From Methanobacteriota archaeon (lineage in GTDB: Archaea > Halobacteriota > Methanomicrobia > Methanomicrobiales > Methanospirillaceae), in contig WRER01000037.1 in NCBI GenBank assembly GCA_009779205.1, positions 1 through 6,958 on the forward strand: a stretch of 6,958 nt of DNA, in the 5' to 3' direction. Of this stretch, positions 1 through 6,756 are shown piece after piece; within the stretch, counting starts at the first letter, position 1, and each line of letters begins with the position of its first letter. Made by a program: the position numbers and the translations under genes. The notes under the pieces were generated by a model. It made no database searches and had not been told where the DNA came from. It saw nothing but the letters and a program-made list of their open reading frames with translations.

Positions 1-163
1 GAGCATCTGTTCCAGGACTCAGTTCATATGTTCCTGCCACCCGTGCTTCAAGATCTGGAACTTCCTGTATCATTGCTGCACTAACACAGCCTACAGTACA
101 TCCAATACATACTATACAAAGGACGCTGAGCCATATTCGTGAATGAGACCGCTGTGTATTCAT
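1..163 (-). CDS. Secreted COG1361-like surface protein, N-terminal fragment (cut by window edge)
   Basis: Only the first 54 codons are in the window; the gene continues past its left edge. The ATG at 163-161 has a good ribosome binding site (AAGGTG, complement of 168-173) four bases upstream and lies 22 bases after the stop of the preceding minus-strand gene, so the two are probably cotranscribed. The product starts with a short basic stretch and a hydrophobic segment (about residues 10-29), read as a secretion signal. This segment has four cysteines (C16, C19, C22, C26). TVGC at 23-26 faintly resembles a lipobox, but cleavage near VSAA (27-30) is equally possible. Residues 35-54 (VPDLEARVAGTYELSPGTDA) match the pattern just after the signal peptide of the neighbouring 429-residue protein (P-x-L-x-A ... 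G ... E-x-SPG), so the two look like tandem paralogues. Function beyond a cell-surface role is unknown. Confidence 0.75.
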   Translation of the reverse strand, partial: MNTQRSHSRIWLSVLCIVCIGCTVGCVSAAMIQEVPDLEARVAGTYELSPGTDA

Positions 164-185
164 AGTACACCTTGCTTGTCCGTGG

Positions 186-1475
186 TCACTCGTCCTGATC
201 ATTGCGTCGCTTCCCAAAGGCAAATATTACTCCAACAGCACCAAAAGCTGCAAGCACAACAAGCGGACTGATTGGAGCCTGTGCACCACCGCTCACATCG
301 ATCATGACCTTAATGGTATCAGAAACGACATCATTATTGAGTGTGTCTTTGTATCTAACCTCTGAGTCCAGCGTGTACATCTTATCAGTTACACTGCTTC
401 CAACCTTTACCTCAAACTTTCCAATTGCAGACTCACCAGGCATAAGATCGCCGAGATATGCATTGTCATCATTTGTTGTAAATGGATCTATTGCACTGAT
501 ACGTGCCTGAGCCTCAAATGCCGGAGCGTTGCCGGTATTTTTGTACTCAACTTCAAGTACTCCTTTCTGACCAGCTTTGAACTGGTTTGGCTCACTAATG
601 ATTTCAAAGGTGATCTTTCCACTTACAGGAACACCAATCGTTACAATATTTGATGTATCAATGATTCCTTCGTGGTTTTCATATGTAACAAAGACATCAA
701 GCGGATAACTCTGCTCCTCTGCTCCTCTCTTGGCAGAGATCTTAAATGTTACATCAATACTCTCTCCAACTGAGAGTTCATCAACAAAGATTGCCGAATC
801 TGTCGGCATAATCGGACTGCTCCCACTCTGCTTAATGCCAATTGTTGCTTTCTTTCCGGCGATTGTTCCACTATTTGTCAGAGTGAGTGTGAGAAATCCT
901 TCAGTTCCTGCATTCAGACCAGAGACTGAGATACTATCAACGCTGATAACAACACTCGGCTTAATAACCAGTGTCAATGGGATTTCAATCTCAGAAGACC
1001 TGTAATTATACGTCACCATCTCAAGTCCTTGCTGAGTTGCAGAGATCATATTATTATATGCAATCTTCAATGGGAGAGTAACTGCACCTTGACTGGCATC
1101 AGTTGGGATGGTAATGGTAAATGTCGCAGTCTTTGTCTGAGAGCCGGGTATATCTCCAAGGCTGACGGGACCGGATTTCACAGCAATACCACTATCTCCT
1201 CCTCCAAGCGTTGCAACGACGTGCTTTGCTGTATTTGGCATATCATCAGGTGTTATTGCACCTTCCTGCACCATCTTATAATCAATAACTCCCTGATTTT
1301 GAATCGCAATAGTAAGTGATACAGTCTCACCGGGGGATACTTCATTCATTCCCTGAATTGATGCGGATAATACCGGTCCACCTGAGTAATGTTTTGTCCC
1401 TGCTGCCATGGCTGGTGCAATAAGCAGTGCAATGATTGCTATTCCTGCAATGATGGTATATAATTTATTAGTCAT
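186..1475 (-). CDS. Membrane-anchored COG1361-type surface protein with CARDB/NEW3-like repeats
   Basis: This 429-residue protein is probably exported and anchored by its C-terminus, facing outward. Residues 1-25 form a signal peptide (hydrophobic core IIAGIAIIALLIAPAMAA). The body looks like three beta-sandwich units at about 33-172, 174-284 and 287-394. Each has the CARDB/NEW3-type pattern of a Pro/Gly-Glu turn followed by beta strands and an N-x-G motif (IQNQG 58-62, LTNSG 199-203, YKNTG 311-315). A single membrane helix at about 402-420 ends in a short charged tail, GKRRNDQDE. The start has GGAG (complement of 1481-1484) five bases upstream. The gene follows the PadR gene by 69 bases with no clear promoter between them, so an operon is likely. 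COG1361-like proteins are often annotated 'S-layer domain', but no S-layer lattice role is shown here. I infer, from gene order only, that it may be an extracellular accessory to the divergent RND exporter. Confidence 0.85.
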   Translation of the reverse strand: MTNKLYTIIAGIAIIALLIAPAMAAGTKHYSGGPVLSASIQGMNEVSPGETVSLTIAIQNQGVIDYKMVQEGAITPDDMPNTAKHVVATLGGGDSGIAVKSGPVSLGDIPGSQTKTATFTITIPTDASQGAVTLPLKIAYNNMISATQQGLEMVTYNYRSSEIEIPLTLVIKPSVVISVDSISVSGLNAGTEGFLTLTLTNSGTIAGKKATIGIKQSGSSPIMPTDSAIFVDELSVGESIDVTFKISAKRGAEEQSYPLDVFVTYENHEGIIDTSNIVTIGVPVSGKITFEIISEPNQFKAGQKGVLEVEYKNTGNAPAFEAQARISAIDPFTTNDDNAYLGDLMPGESAIGKFEVKVGSSVTDKMYTLDSEVRYKDTLNNDVVSDTIKVMIDVSGGAQAPISPLVVLAAFGAVGVIFAFGKRRNDQDE

Positions 1476-1544
1476 AGATTCTCCATATGTGTCATCTGGT
1501 TTGTCATTGAGTGTGTAAGATTCTTCAAATAGCTTGTGTTGTGT

Positions 1545-2162
1545 CTAGCTCAGATTCTGATATTTATGAAGTACAGCCTGCATCATCCATTTCATGCCTG
1601 ATTCAATCTCTTCATCATTTTTTCCATGTAAAGCGATCAAAAAACTCTGTACCCATTCCATGCGAACTACCAGGAGACTTTGATGGAGCTTGACATGCAT
1701 GATTGGAAGATCCAGACTCGGGTAGCGTGAAAGTTCAGCACATGCTGCAGAACATTCTGCATAACTCTCTTGCAGCATCTCTAAATGTGCTTTAAGTGCC
1801 TCTTGCATCTCTTCTTTTTTCAAAAACGGAAGGAACAGCAAAGAAATCTCAGCAGAGTTGTAAATTCGACTGACCTCTGATAGAGAATGCTTCACATTTT
1901 CATGCAGTGCATCTTCTCCTGGTTTTGATATTGTGTATCGTTTCCTTGGGGGTTTACCTTCAACGTATTCAATCTCACAGGCTATCATCTGTTTTTGTTC
2001 AAGCCTTTTTAGGACATGGTAGATAGATGAGAACGCAATATGTCCCCATATACGCACCCTGGTTCCACTGAGCATTTTGTCGATTTCATACCCATAACAT
2101 CCCTTTGGGATGCAGGAAAGCAGGCCAAGGATCATGCATTCAGCATCTGTTACCTGTGCCAT
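1545..2162 (-). CDS. PadR-family transcriptional regulator
   Basis: The protein has 205 residues. Residues 1-85 match the PadR winged helix: ILGLLSCIPKGCYGYEI (11-27), then IWGHIAFSSIYHVLKRLEQKQMI (recognition-helix region, about 38-60), then a wing ending in RKRYTISKPGEDAL (73-86). Residues 90-205 are helical, as in the PadR C-terminal dimerisation domain, with tryptophans at 170 and 192 and cysteines at 137 and 141. PadR proteins are usually dimeric repressors that release DNA on binding a small molecule or stress signal, and many control neighbouring efflux genes. Here the gene diverges from an RND exporter and heads a unit with two surface proteins. The ATG at 2162 lies about 27 bases from the centre of a TATA box, so the mRNA is probably leaderless, and a possible operator overlaps the start site, which suggests autoregulation. 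The family call is firm; ligand and exact targets are not known. Confidence 0.92.
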   Translation of the reverse strand: MAQVTDAECMILGLLSCIPKGCYGYEIDKMLSGTRVRIWGHIAFSSIYHVLKRLEQKQMIACEIEYVEGKPPRKRYTISKPGEDALHENVKHSLSEVSRIYNSAEISLLFLPFLKKEEMQEALKAHLEMLQESYAECSAACAELSRYPSLDLPIMHVKLHQSLLVVRMEWVQSFLIALHGKNDEEIESGMKWMMQAVLHKYQNLS

Positions 2163-2181
2163 ACTATAACGTTAGAATAGT
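2163..2181 (-). promoter_or_regulatory. Possible PadR operator at the regulator's own start site
   Basis: The sequence directly before the PadR start codon reads, on the plus strand, ACTATAACGTTAGAATAGT. It has inverted ends ACTAT/ATAGT nine bases apart and a central AACGTT palindrome. It contains GTTAGAATA (2171-2179), the exact reverse complement of TATTCTAAC at 2247-2255 on the other side of the divergent region. Lying between the TATA box and the start codon, a bound repressor would block initiation. The role as operator is inferred from position and repetition. Confidence 0.45.
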
Positions 2182-2184
2182 TCA

Positions 2185-2192
2185 TATATAAA
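2185..2192 (-). promoter_or_regulatory. TATA box of the PadR gene (leaderless transcript)
   Basis: On the minus strand the box reads TTTATATA, preceded by an A/T-rich BRE-like AAA. Its centre is about 27 bases before the PadR ATG, the normal archaeal distance from TATA to transcription start. Transcription should therefore begin at or within a few bases of the start codon. This agrees with the absence of a recognisable ribosome binding site upstream of that ATG. Confidence 0.65.
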
Positions 2193-2242
2193 TTTGTCTG
2201 AAATCCCTTGAAAGATTCACTTTTTTATGAAAACAGCAAATT

Positions 2243-2250
2243 TTTATATT
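2243..2250 (+). promoter_or_regulatory. TATA box probably driving the RND exporter gene
   Basis: TTTATATT lies in an A/T-rich context (AAATTTTTATATT). It predicts a transcription start near 2270-2274 and so a 5' leader of roughly 130 bases before the exporter ATG at 2406. A weaker A/T-rich stretch around 2343-2350 (AAATATAT) could be an alternative promoter with a shorter leader. The 2243 box is preferred because repeated motifs cluster around it. Confidence 0.5.
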
Positions 2251-2282
2251 CTAACATGAGACTATTCTTACTGTACATACAG
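2247..2282 (+). promoter_or_regulatory. Repeated TATTCTWAC motifs and a dyad at the exporter promoter
   Basis: Two direct copies of a 9-bp motif, TATTCTAAC (2247-2255) and TATTCTTAC (2263-2271), start 16 bases apart. The first overlaps the end of the TATA box and the second sits at the predicted start site. A third copy lies inverted at 2171-2179 by the PadR start. Immediately downstream, CTGTA-CA-TACAG (2271-2282) is a perfect dyad with a two-base centre. The arrangement fits repressor sites for the divergent PadR protein; no binding data are available. Confidence 0.45.
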
Positions 2283-2294
2283 ATCCTGTGTGAT

Positions 2295-2399
2295 ATGAAA
2301 GATACGTCAGATATGGACATGCTTCTTTCACTTCACAGAAGGAAATATATGAAAAGAGGCGGTAGTCACGAGAATAAAACAAATATTGAATGGATTTGA
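2295..2399 (+). other. Possible 34-codon leader ORF upstream of the exporter
   Basis: Within the predicted exporter leader, an ATG at 2295 opens a 34-codon frame whose stop (TGA 2397-2399) lies six bases before the exporter ATG. A later in-frame ATG at 2349 follows AAGGA (2339-2343) at a reasonable spacing and would give the 16-residue peptide MKRGGSHENKTNIEWI. The spacing would suit translational coupling, which could compensate for the weak ribosome binding site of the exporter. The peptide resembles nothing I recognise and may simply be an open stretch in a leader. Confidence 0.2.
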
Positions 2400-2405
2400 G
2401 AGTGT

Positions 2406-4628
2406 ATGAGTAGGATATACAGTGCTCTTGGAAAAACAATCACCGAAAAACCTAGGTCTGTGCTCTTTGTATGCTTGCTGATATTGCTGTTTTCCTTTTA
2501 TGGAATGACCTCAGTCACCATGTCTTCAGGCACTGATACGTACGTAGATCCGCATTCTGAGCGAGGAATGCTCTTACATGACTATTCAACATTCTTCACA
2601 TCTACTCAATTTTTAGTAAATGTACAGACTGGTGGTGTCGCAACCCCTGAGGTTATCTCGTTTCTTGCAAGACTTGAAGAGGAGATTCGTGGTGTCGAGT
2701 ATGTAACAACGGTGTACGGTATCGTTGACATCATCACTGCCATGAATAATGGCGTGTTACCGCAATCGCCATCCGAGATCCGTGAGCTCCTTGAGCGTGT
2801 TCCTGATCAGGCACGAAATGCCATGCTTCCATCAGGAATGATGACACTTATCTCAGTTCAAACAGCTCCCGGACTGAGTGATACTGCATCAGAAGCAGTG
2901 ATTGATAATCTATTTTCAATTGCAAATACAATCGATGCCCCGCCGGGTGTTATCGTCTCCCCAGCAGGAAGTGCAGCATTCCAAGCTGAAATGCAAGTCG
3001 AGATTGGAAATAATACTGGTCTGCTTATTCTCGCAGCGATGGTATTTATGTTTCTTGCGATCACGGTATTGTTTTCAGGTGTCAGCTTCAGATACATGCC
3101 TGTTGGTATTGTTGCTGCTGGTATTATCATCACGTTTGGTATTATGGGACTCGTATCCATTCCGATATCGATGGTTGTTATCGCTGCATTTCCGGTGATG
3201 ATCGGTATTGGCATTGATTATTCTATTCAGATTCAATCGCGGCTGCATGAAGAATCTATGAAAATGCCCATTCGAGAAGCTGCATATGAGACGATAACAC
3301 AAGTCGGCCCTTCTGTTCTGATTGCAATGTCTTCTACCATGTGTGGATTTCTTGCAATGCTTATTACCGACATTCCGATGACGCGTGATTTTGCAATTAT
3401 CTGTATGATCGGTATTTTTATCTGTTATCTGACGGCACTTGTTGTCATTCCAACACTCGCTATCCTGCTTAACTTTAAGCCAAAAATAGATCCTGGCATA
3501 TTAGGAAAGATGATGCATGGATACGAACGCAAACTTGCAAGTCTTTCACGCAGTATTGCAAAGAGACCCATATTTATTCTCGTGATTTTTTTTGTTGTTG
3601 CATTTGTTGGATTCCAGATGGATATGAGTATCCCAACCAATACAGATGAAGAATCATTTGTTCCACCTGATATGCCGGCACTTGTAGAACTGAAAAAAGT
3701 TCAACGTGCCATGGGTTCTTCAAGCACGATGACAGTGTTTGTGAAAGGAGATAATATCCTCTCTACCGATGTGATAGAATGGATGGATGAGTTTGGAGCG
3801 TTTCAACATGATACAAAAGAGATTATCACAGGTGTCTCAAGCATTGCAACACTTCTGCGGCAGTATAATAATGGTGCTCTGCCTTCAAGTAATGCAGAGA
3901 TTCAGGAAGTCTTTGCATCGATTCCTCCAGATGTTTCAAAGCGATATATCTATGGAAATATGAATGCAGTCATTGAATTCTCAATGACATCGATTACATC
4001 AAATGTTGCAAGGTCATATATCGTGGATATGCGCTCTGATCTGAAATCTTTCATGCCTCCTCCGATAGGTGTCTCAGCAAGCTTTACCGGTCAGCTTGAG
4101 ATGTTTTCATTTATTATAGGTCAGATTGAGAATGGGAAGATGCTATCCATTATGGGTGCAGTCATCCTGATCACGTCATTCTTATTGATTGTAATTCGCA
4201 GAATTATCGCTCTTGCTCCGATTGTTCCAATCTTTATGATTGTTGGGTGGAATGGTATTGTGATGTATGCATTTAACATCGAATACACGGTGCTCACTGC
4301 GATGCTTGGTTCACTCACGATTGGTGTTGCATCAGAGTTTACTATCATGATTATGGAGCGATTTAATGAGGAGAGAGGAAAGGGAGTTGAAAAACTTGAG
4401 GCTATAGAGCAAGCTGTAAAAAAGGTTGGAGGTGCGGTCACAATCTCCGGCATGGTTACTGTGTCTGGATTTTCAGCATTGATACTCTCATCATTTAATC
4501 TTATCTCTAACTTTGGCTTAGTTACTGTGCTGACTGTGAGCTTCTCAGTTCTTGGTGCAATCCTGGTTATGCCGGCAATGCTTTCGGTTTTGGATGATGT
4601 TGAACATCGGCATGAGAAAAAAGCATAG
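2406..4628 (+). CDS. RND/MMPL-superfamily exporter, HAE3-type
   Basis: The 740-residue membrane protein has the two-fold RND plan. The first half has TM1 (about 19-38), an extracellular porter loop (40-204) and helices from about 205 to 355. The second half has a helix at about 388-404, a loop (405-577) and helices from about 578 to 728. TM4 carries GIGIDYSIQIQSR (267-279), the Asp-Tyr pair (D271, Y272) that serves proton relay in MmpL-like pumps. The matching place in the second half reads GVASEFTIMIMER (640-652), with E644-F645 instead. The two loops are visibly duplicated (NNG-x-LP-x-S-x-x-EI at 114-125 and 488-499). Length fits the shorter archaeal HAE3/MMPL group rather than the roughly 1000-residue AcrB type. 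Substrates are unknown; hydrophobic or amphiphilic compounds or lipids are typical of the superfamily. The ATG is the only usable start, since an in-frame TGA lies at 2397. Its ribosome binding site is weak. An MFS exporter follows 76 bases downstream. Confidence 0.9.
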   Translation: MSRIYSALGKTITEKPRSVLFVCLLILLFSFYGMTSVTMSSGTDTYVDPHSERGMLLHDYSTFFTSTQFLVNVQTGGVATPEVISFLARLEEEIRGVEYVTTVYGIVDIITAMNNGVLPQSPSEIRELLERVPDQARNAMLPSGMMTLISVQTAPGLSDTASEAVIDNLFSIANTIDAPPGVIVSPAGSAAFQAEMQVEIGNNTGLLILAAMVFMFLAITVLFSGVSFRYMPVGIVAAGIIITFGIMGLVSIPISMVVIAAFPVMIGIGIDYSIQIQSRLHEESMKMPIREAAYETITQVGPSVLIAMSSTMCGFLAMLITDIPMTRDFAIICMIGIFICYLTALVVIPTLAILLNFKPKIDPGILGKMMHGYERKLASLSRSIAKRPIFILVIFFVVAFVGFQMDMSIPTNTDEESFVPPDMPALVELKKVQRAMGSSSTMTVFVKGDNILSTDVIEWMDEFGAFQHDTKEIITGVSSIATLLRQYNNGALPSSNAEIQEVFASIPPDVSKRYIYGNMNAVIEFSMTSITSNVARSYIVDMRSDLKSFMPPPIGVSASFTGQLEMFSFIIGQIENGKMLSIMGAVILITSFLLIVIRRIIALAPIVPIFMIVGWNGIVMYAFNIEYTVLTAMLGSLTIGVASEFTIMIMERFNEERGKGVEKLEAIEQAVKKVGGAVTISGMVTVSGFSALILSSFNLISNFGLVTVLTVSFSVLGAILVMPAMLSVLDDVEHRHEKKA

Positions 4629-4683
4629 GAGAGTCGTCCAGGGAACAACCAAGAGAATAAGTTAAGGTGGTACTTACATATAC

Positions 4684-4700
4684 AGGAGGATAGAGGAGAT
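4684..4700 (+). promoter_or_regulatory. Two tandem ribosome binding sites before the MFS gene
   Basis: AGGAGGAT (4684-4691) and GAGGAGAT (4693-4700) lie in tandem before the ATG at 4705. The second is at a suitable distance (four bases) and fixes the start; the first is 13 bases away and would be a standby site. A strong site together with no convincing TATA box suggests the gene is translated from the transcript that begins before the RND gene. Confidence 0.7.
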
Positions 4701-4704
4701 CTTT

Positions 4705-6153
4705 ATGGAAAATGAAGATAGTGAAGAAGATGTAGCAACCTCAGAAAAACCATCATCAAAACCTCTGACGCGAACCGAGCTTACTGGTTTGCTTATCACG
4801 GTCTCACTTGCTTCGTTTATAACCCCCCTTATTGCTTCAGGGGTAAATATTGCCCTCCCTCTCATATCACATGATTTTAGCATCACAGCAGCCAATGTTG
4901 GTTGGGTGCAGACCAGCTTTTTGCTGATGTATGCTGCTTTTCTCTTTCCATTTGGAAAGTTATCTGATCGTATCGGAAAGCGCAATATATTTCTTACAGG
5001 TCTTTCGTGTCAGATTGCAGGGTTTTCTGTTGCTAGTATTTCATCTTCTCTGACAATGCTTCTCATTGGTATGGCACTTACCGGATTTGGAAGCGCTCAG
5101 GTATTATCTGTTTCGGTGCCTCTCCTTACTACGAACTATCCTTTTAAAGAACGGGGAAAAGTAATTGGCATTAATACTGCTGCTGTATATGTAGCAGCTT
5201 CCCTTGGACCATTTATTGGAGGAGTGCTTGCAACCTATTTTGGTTGGCATTCGCTGTTTCAAATTATGTTGCCGGCATGTCTGCTTGCATTTTGCATTGC
5301 ATGGTTTGTCCTTCCAAAAACCAGTCCCAGAAGTGATGCACGAAAAGCACCGTTTGACGTGTTTGGGGCGTTTTTGTACATTATTGCTGCATTCCTGGTT
5401 CTCATTGGTATAATTAGAATTACTGATGGGACATATGTGGTTGTGATATTGTTAATTGGTCTCGTCATTTCTGCGCTTTGTCTATGGTGGGAGATGAAAC
5501 ATCCCGATCCTGTCTTTCCCATTAATCTCTTTAGAGAAAGTAAGATATTTCGCAACAGTTCACTTGCCGCACTCATTAATTATGGATCGACATATGCAGT
5601 GGCTTTATTACTTTCATTTTACCTTCAACATGTTAGAGAATTCAGCAGTGCTGCAGCAGGGACCATCCTTATCACTCAGCCAATTGTCATGGCAATACTG
5701 ACTCCATTATTTGGCCGGCTTTCTGATCGCATTGATCCCCGTATTCTTGCAACCATTGGTATGGCAATAATTGCTGCTTCTTTGTTTTTCCTATCCTTGC
5801 TTACAAACATAACACCAATTTGGATGATTATTTCAATTCTTATCATACTTGGTTGTGGTTTTGCCGTATTTTCATCACCAAATATGAATTCCATCATGAG
5901 TTCAGTGCCGGATAAGTATGCAGGCAGTGCATCAGCAACAGCAGGAAGCATGCGGGTATTTGGCCAGCTCATCTCAATGGCTGTTGTTACGATTGCGTTC
6001 TCTTCCATGCTTGGCTCTGTTATCATCTCTAAAGAGATCGCAGAGCAGCTTTTGAATGTGCAGTCCCTTGTGTTTGTGGCACTTGGGCTATTGTGTACTA
6101 TTGGAATCTGGTTTTCCTATGCCCGTGGAAAAAGCAGTTCCGGGGAAGACTGA
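4705..6153 (+). CDS. MFS exporter, EmrB/QacA-like (DHA2 type, about 14 helices)
   Basis: The 482-residue protein has a polar N-terminal tail (1-24) and then about 14 hydrophobic segments, the plan of drug:proton antiporters of the DHA2 group. Motif A is GKLSDRIGKR (84-93), echoed in the second half by GRLSDRID (337-344). Motif C, which marks exporters, is SLGPFIGG (166-173), followed by FGWHSLFQI. The TM1 signature is altered: where DHA2 proteins usually have an Asp before the VNVALP stretch, this one reads PLIASGVNIALP (41-52). The motif B arginine in TM4 is also absent; M123 stands in its place (LIGMALTGFGSAQ, 120-132). The family is clear, but loss of both charged residues may mean altered energy coupling or an unusual substrate. 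It follows the RND gene by 76 bases on the same strand and is probably co-expressed with it. Substrate unknown. Confidence 0.9.
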   Translation: MENEDSEEDVATSEKPSSKPLTRTELTGLLITVSLASFITPLIASGVNIALPLISHDFSITAANVGWVQTSFLLMYAAFLFPFGKLSDRIGKRNIFLTGLSCQIAGFSVASISSSLTMLLIGMALTGFGSAQVLSVSVPLLTTNYPFKERGKVIGINTAAVYVAASLGPFIGGVLATYFGWHSLFQIMLPACLLAFCIAWFVLPKTSPRSDARKAPFDVFGAFLYIIAAFLVLIGIIRITDGTYVVVILLIGLVISALCLWWEMKHPDPVFPINLFRESKIFRNSSLAALINYGSTYAVALLLSFYLQHVREFSSAAAGTILITQPIVMAILTPLFGRLSDRIDPRILATIGMAIIAASLFFLSLLTNITPIWMIISILIILGCGFAVFSSPNMNSIMSSVPDKYAGSASATAGSMRVFGQLISMAVVTIAFSSMLGSVIISKEIAEQLLNVQSLVFVALGLLCTIGIWFSYARGKSSSGED

Positions 6154-6341
6154 CAGCGTGAGAGTGCAAACCTGTGAGTACCAACGGAAGAGATGAAATG
6201 TAAATTTCCAACTATTTTATAGGCGTATGCCACATATCAAGTCAATTGAGAGAGAATTTGTCCTATCATTATATATTCTTATCATTTATTATATGGATAA
6301 AATTATCTATTCCACTTTTGAGAAAGAGTATAGGGCCCATA
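6154..6341 (+). other. Noncoding 3' flank of the MFS gene
   Basis: No credible gene lies here. The stretch is A/T-rich with several short T runs but no strong oligo-T terminator. It includes a run rich in TATA-like words (about 6265-6295) with repeated TTATCATT-like strings. An open frame read on the minus strand across 6307-6567 starts with TTG, has low-complexity Phe/Ile/Lys/Tyr composition and crosses the edge of the repeat-bounded element, so I do not call it a gene. Confidence 0.5.
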
Positions 6342-6348
6342 AAAAGTG
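6342..6348. repeat. Putative target-site duplication, left copy
   Basis: AAAAGTG directly abuts the outer end of the left 12-bp inverted repeat. An identical AAAAGTG (6813-6819) directly abuts the outer end of the right inverted repeat. Such paired flanking direct repeats are what transposase-mediated insertion leaves. The surroundings are A-rich, so part of the match could be chance. Confidence 0.5.
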
Positions 6349-6559
6349 CCACCCCCTCCTAGATCTCTCACCTTTTTGATTCATTATCTCACGTTTAATA
6401 TATATCCGACCAACAACTGACCTCCGTTTGTAAAAGTGCAGTCGTATATCTTCTATTTCAAGAAAATAAACGATTGGAATAGAAAAATTAAAGAAAATCA
6501 CTTGGAAAACATTATATTTGAAACACAGAAAATTTGTTTTGAAATATAATAACAAAATC

Positions 6560-6616
6560 TCACACAAAACCTTCGAATTTAGGAAATATGCATAAATAGA
6601 CGAAAATTTTGTGTGA
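6560..6616. repeat. Inverted repeat near the centre of the putative element
   Basis: TCACACAAAA (6560-6569) is exactly complementary to TTTTGTGTGA (6607-6616), giving a 10-bp stem around a 37-base loop that contains a central ATGCAT. It lies close to the midpoint of the 464-bp element. It could form a hairpin in RNA or single-stranded DNA. Confidence 0.4.
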
Positions 6617-6648
6617 TGTAAAATATCGATATAATTGAATTTGAATGC

Positions 6649-6706
6649 CAGAAAATGTCCTATCTTTTCAGATTTCCTCTCGAAATTAGCACCATTTTCT
6701 GAAAAG
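6649..6706. repeat. Two overlapping, mutually exclusive inverted repeats
   Basis: CATTTTCTG (6693-6701) pairs exactly with CAGAAAATG (6649-6657). The overlapping TCTGAAAAG (6698-6706) pairs exactly with CTTTTCAGA (6664-6672). Because the right-hand arms share 6698-6701, only one nine-base-pair stem can form at a time. The pairing is A/T-rich and may have no function. Confidence 0.3.
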
Positions 6707-6756
6707 CGTGCCGTGAAAAATGCACTTTAACAAAATCTCGTAATTTCATCGAGGAA

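Noticed and set aside
2208..2399. 63-codon plus-strand frame starting with TTG in the divergent intergenic region
   Set aside because: Its start lies upstream of the predicted TATA box and transcription start, so the full frame would not be on the exporter transcript. Only the later part, from 2295, is kept as a weak leader-ORF candidate.
4121..4648. 175-codon minus-strand frame opposite the RND gene
   Set aside because: It is the complement of a clear membrane-protein gene. Its composition (Thr, Ile, Ser, Pro rich) is what the antisense of hydrophobic codons gives, and no ribosome binding site or promoter supports it.
4673..4682. TATA-like CTTACATATA before the MFS gene as an independent promoter
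   Set aside because: It would place the transcription start at about the start codon, leaving the strong tandem ribosome binding sites outside the mRNA. Co-transcription with the RND gene fits better.
6307..6567. 86-codon minus-strand open frame
   Set aside because: It starts with TTG, is low-complexity and rich in Phe, Ile, Lys and Tyr, resembles no family I know, and crosses the border of the repeat-bounded element. A/T-rich noncoding DNA easily leaves such a frame open.
6613..6619. Possible C/D box small RNA suggested by a GTGATGT C-box-like string
   Set aside because: The string does not match the RUGAUGA consensus, and no properly spaced D, C' and D' boxes were found around it.
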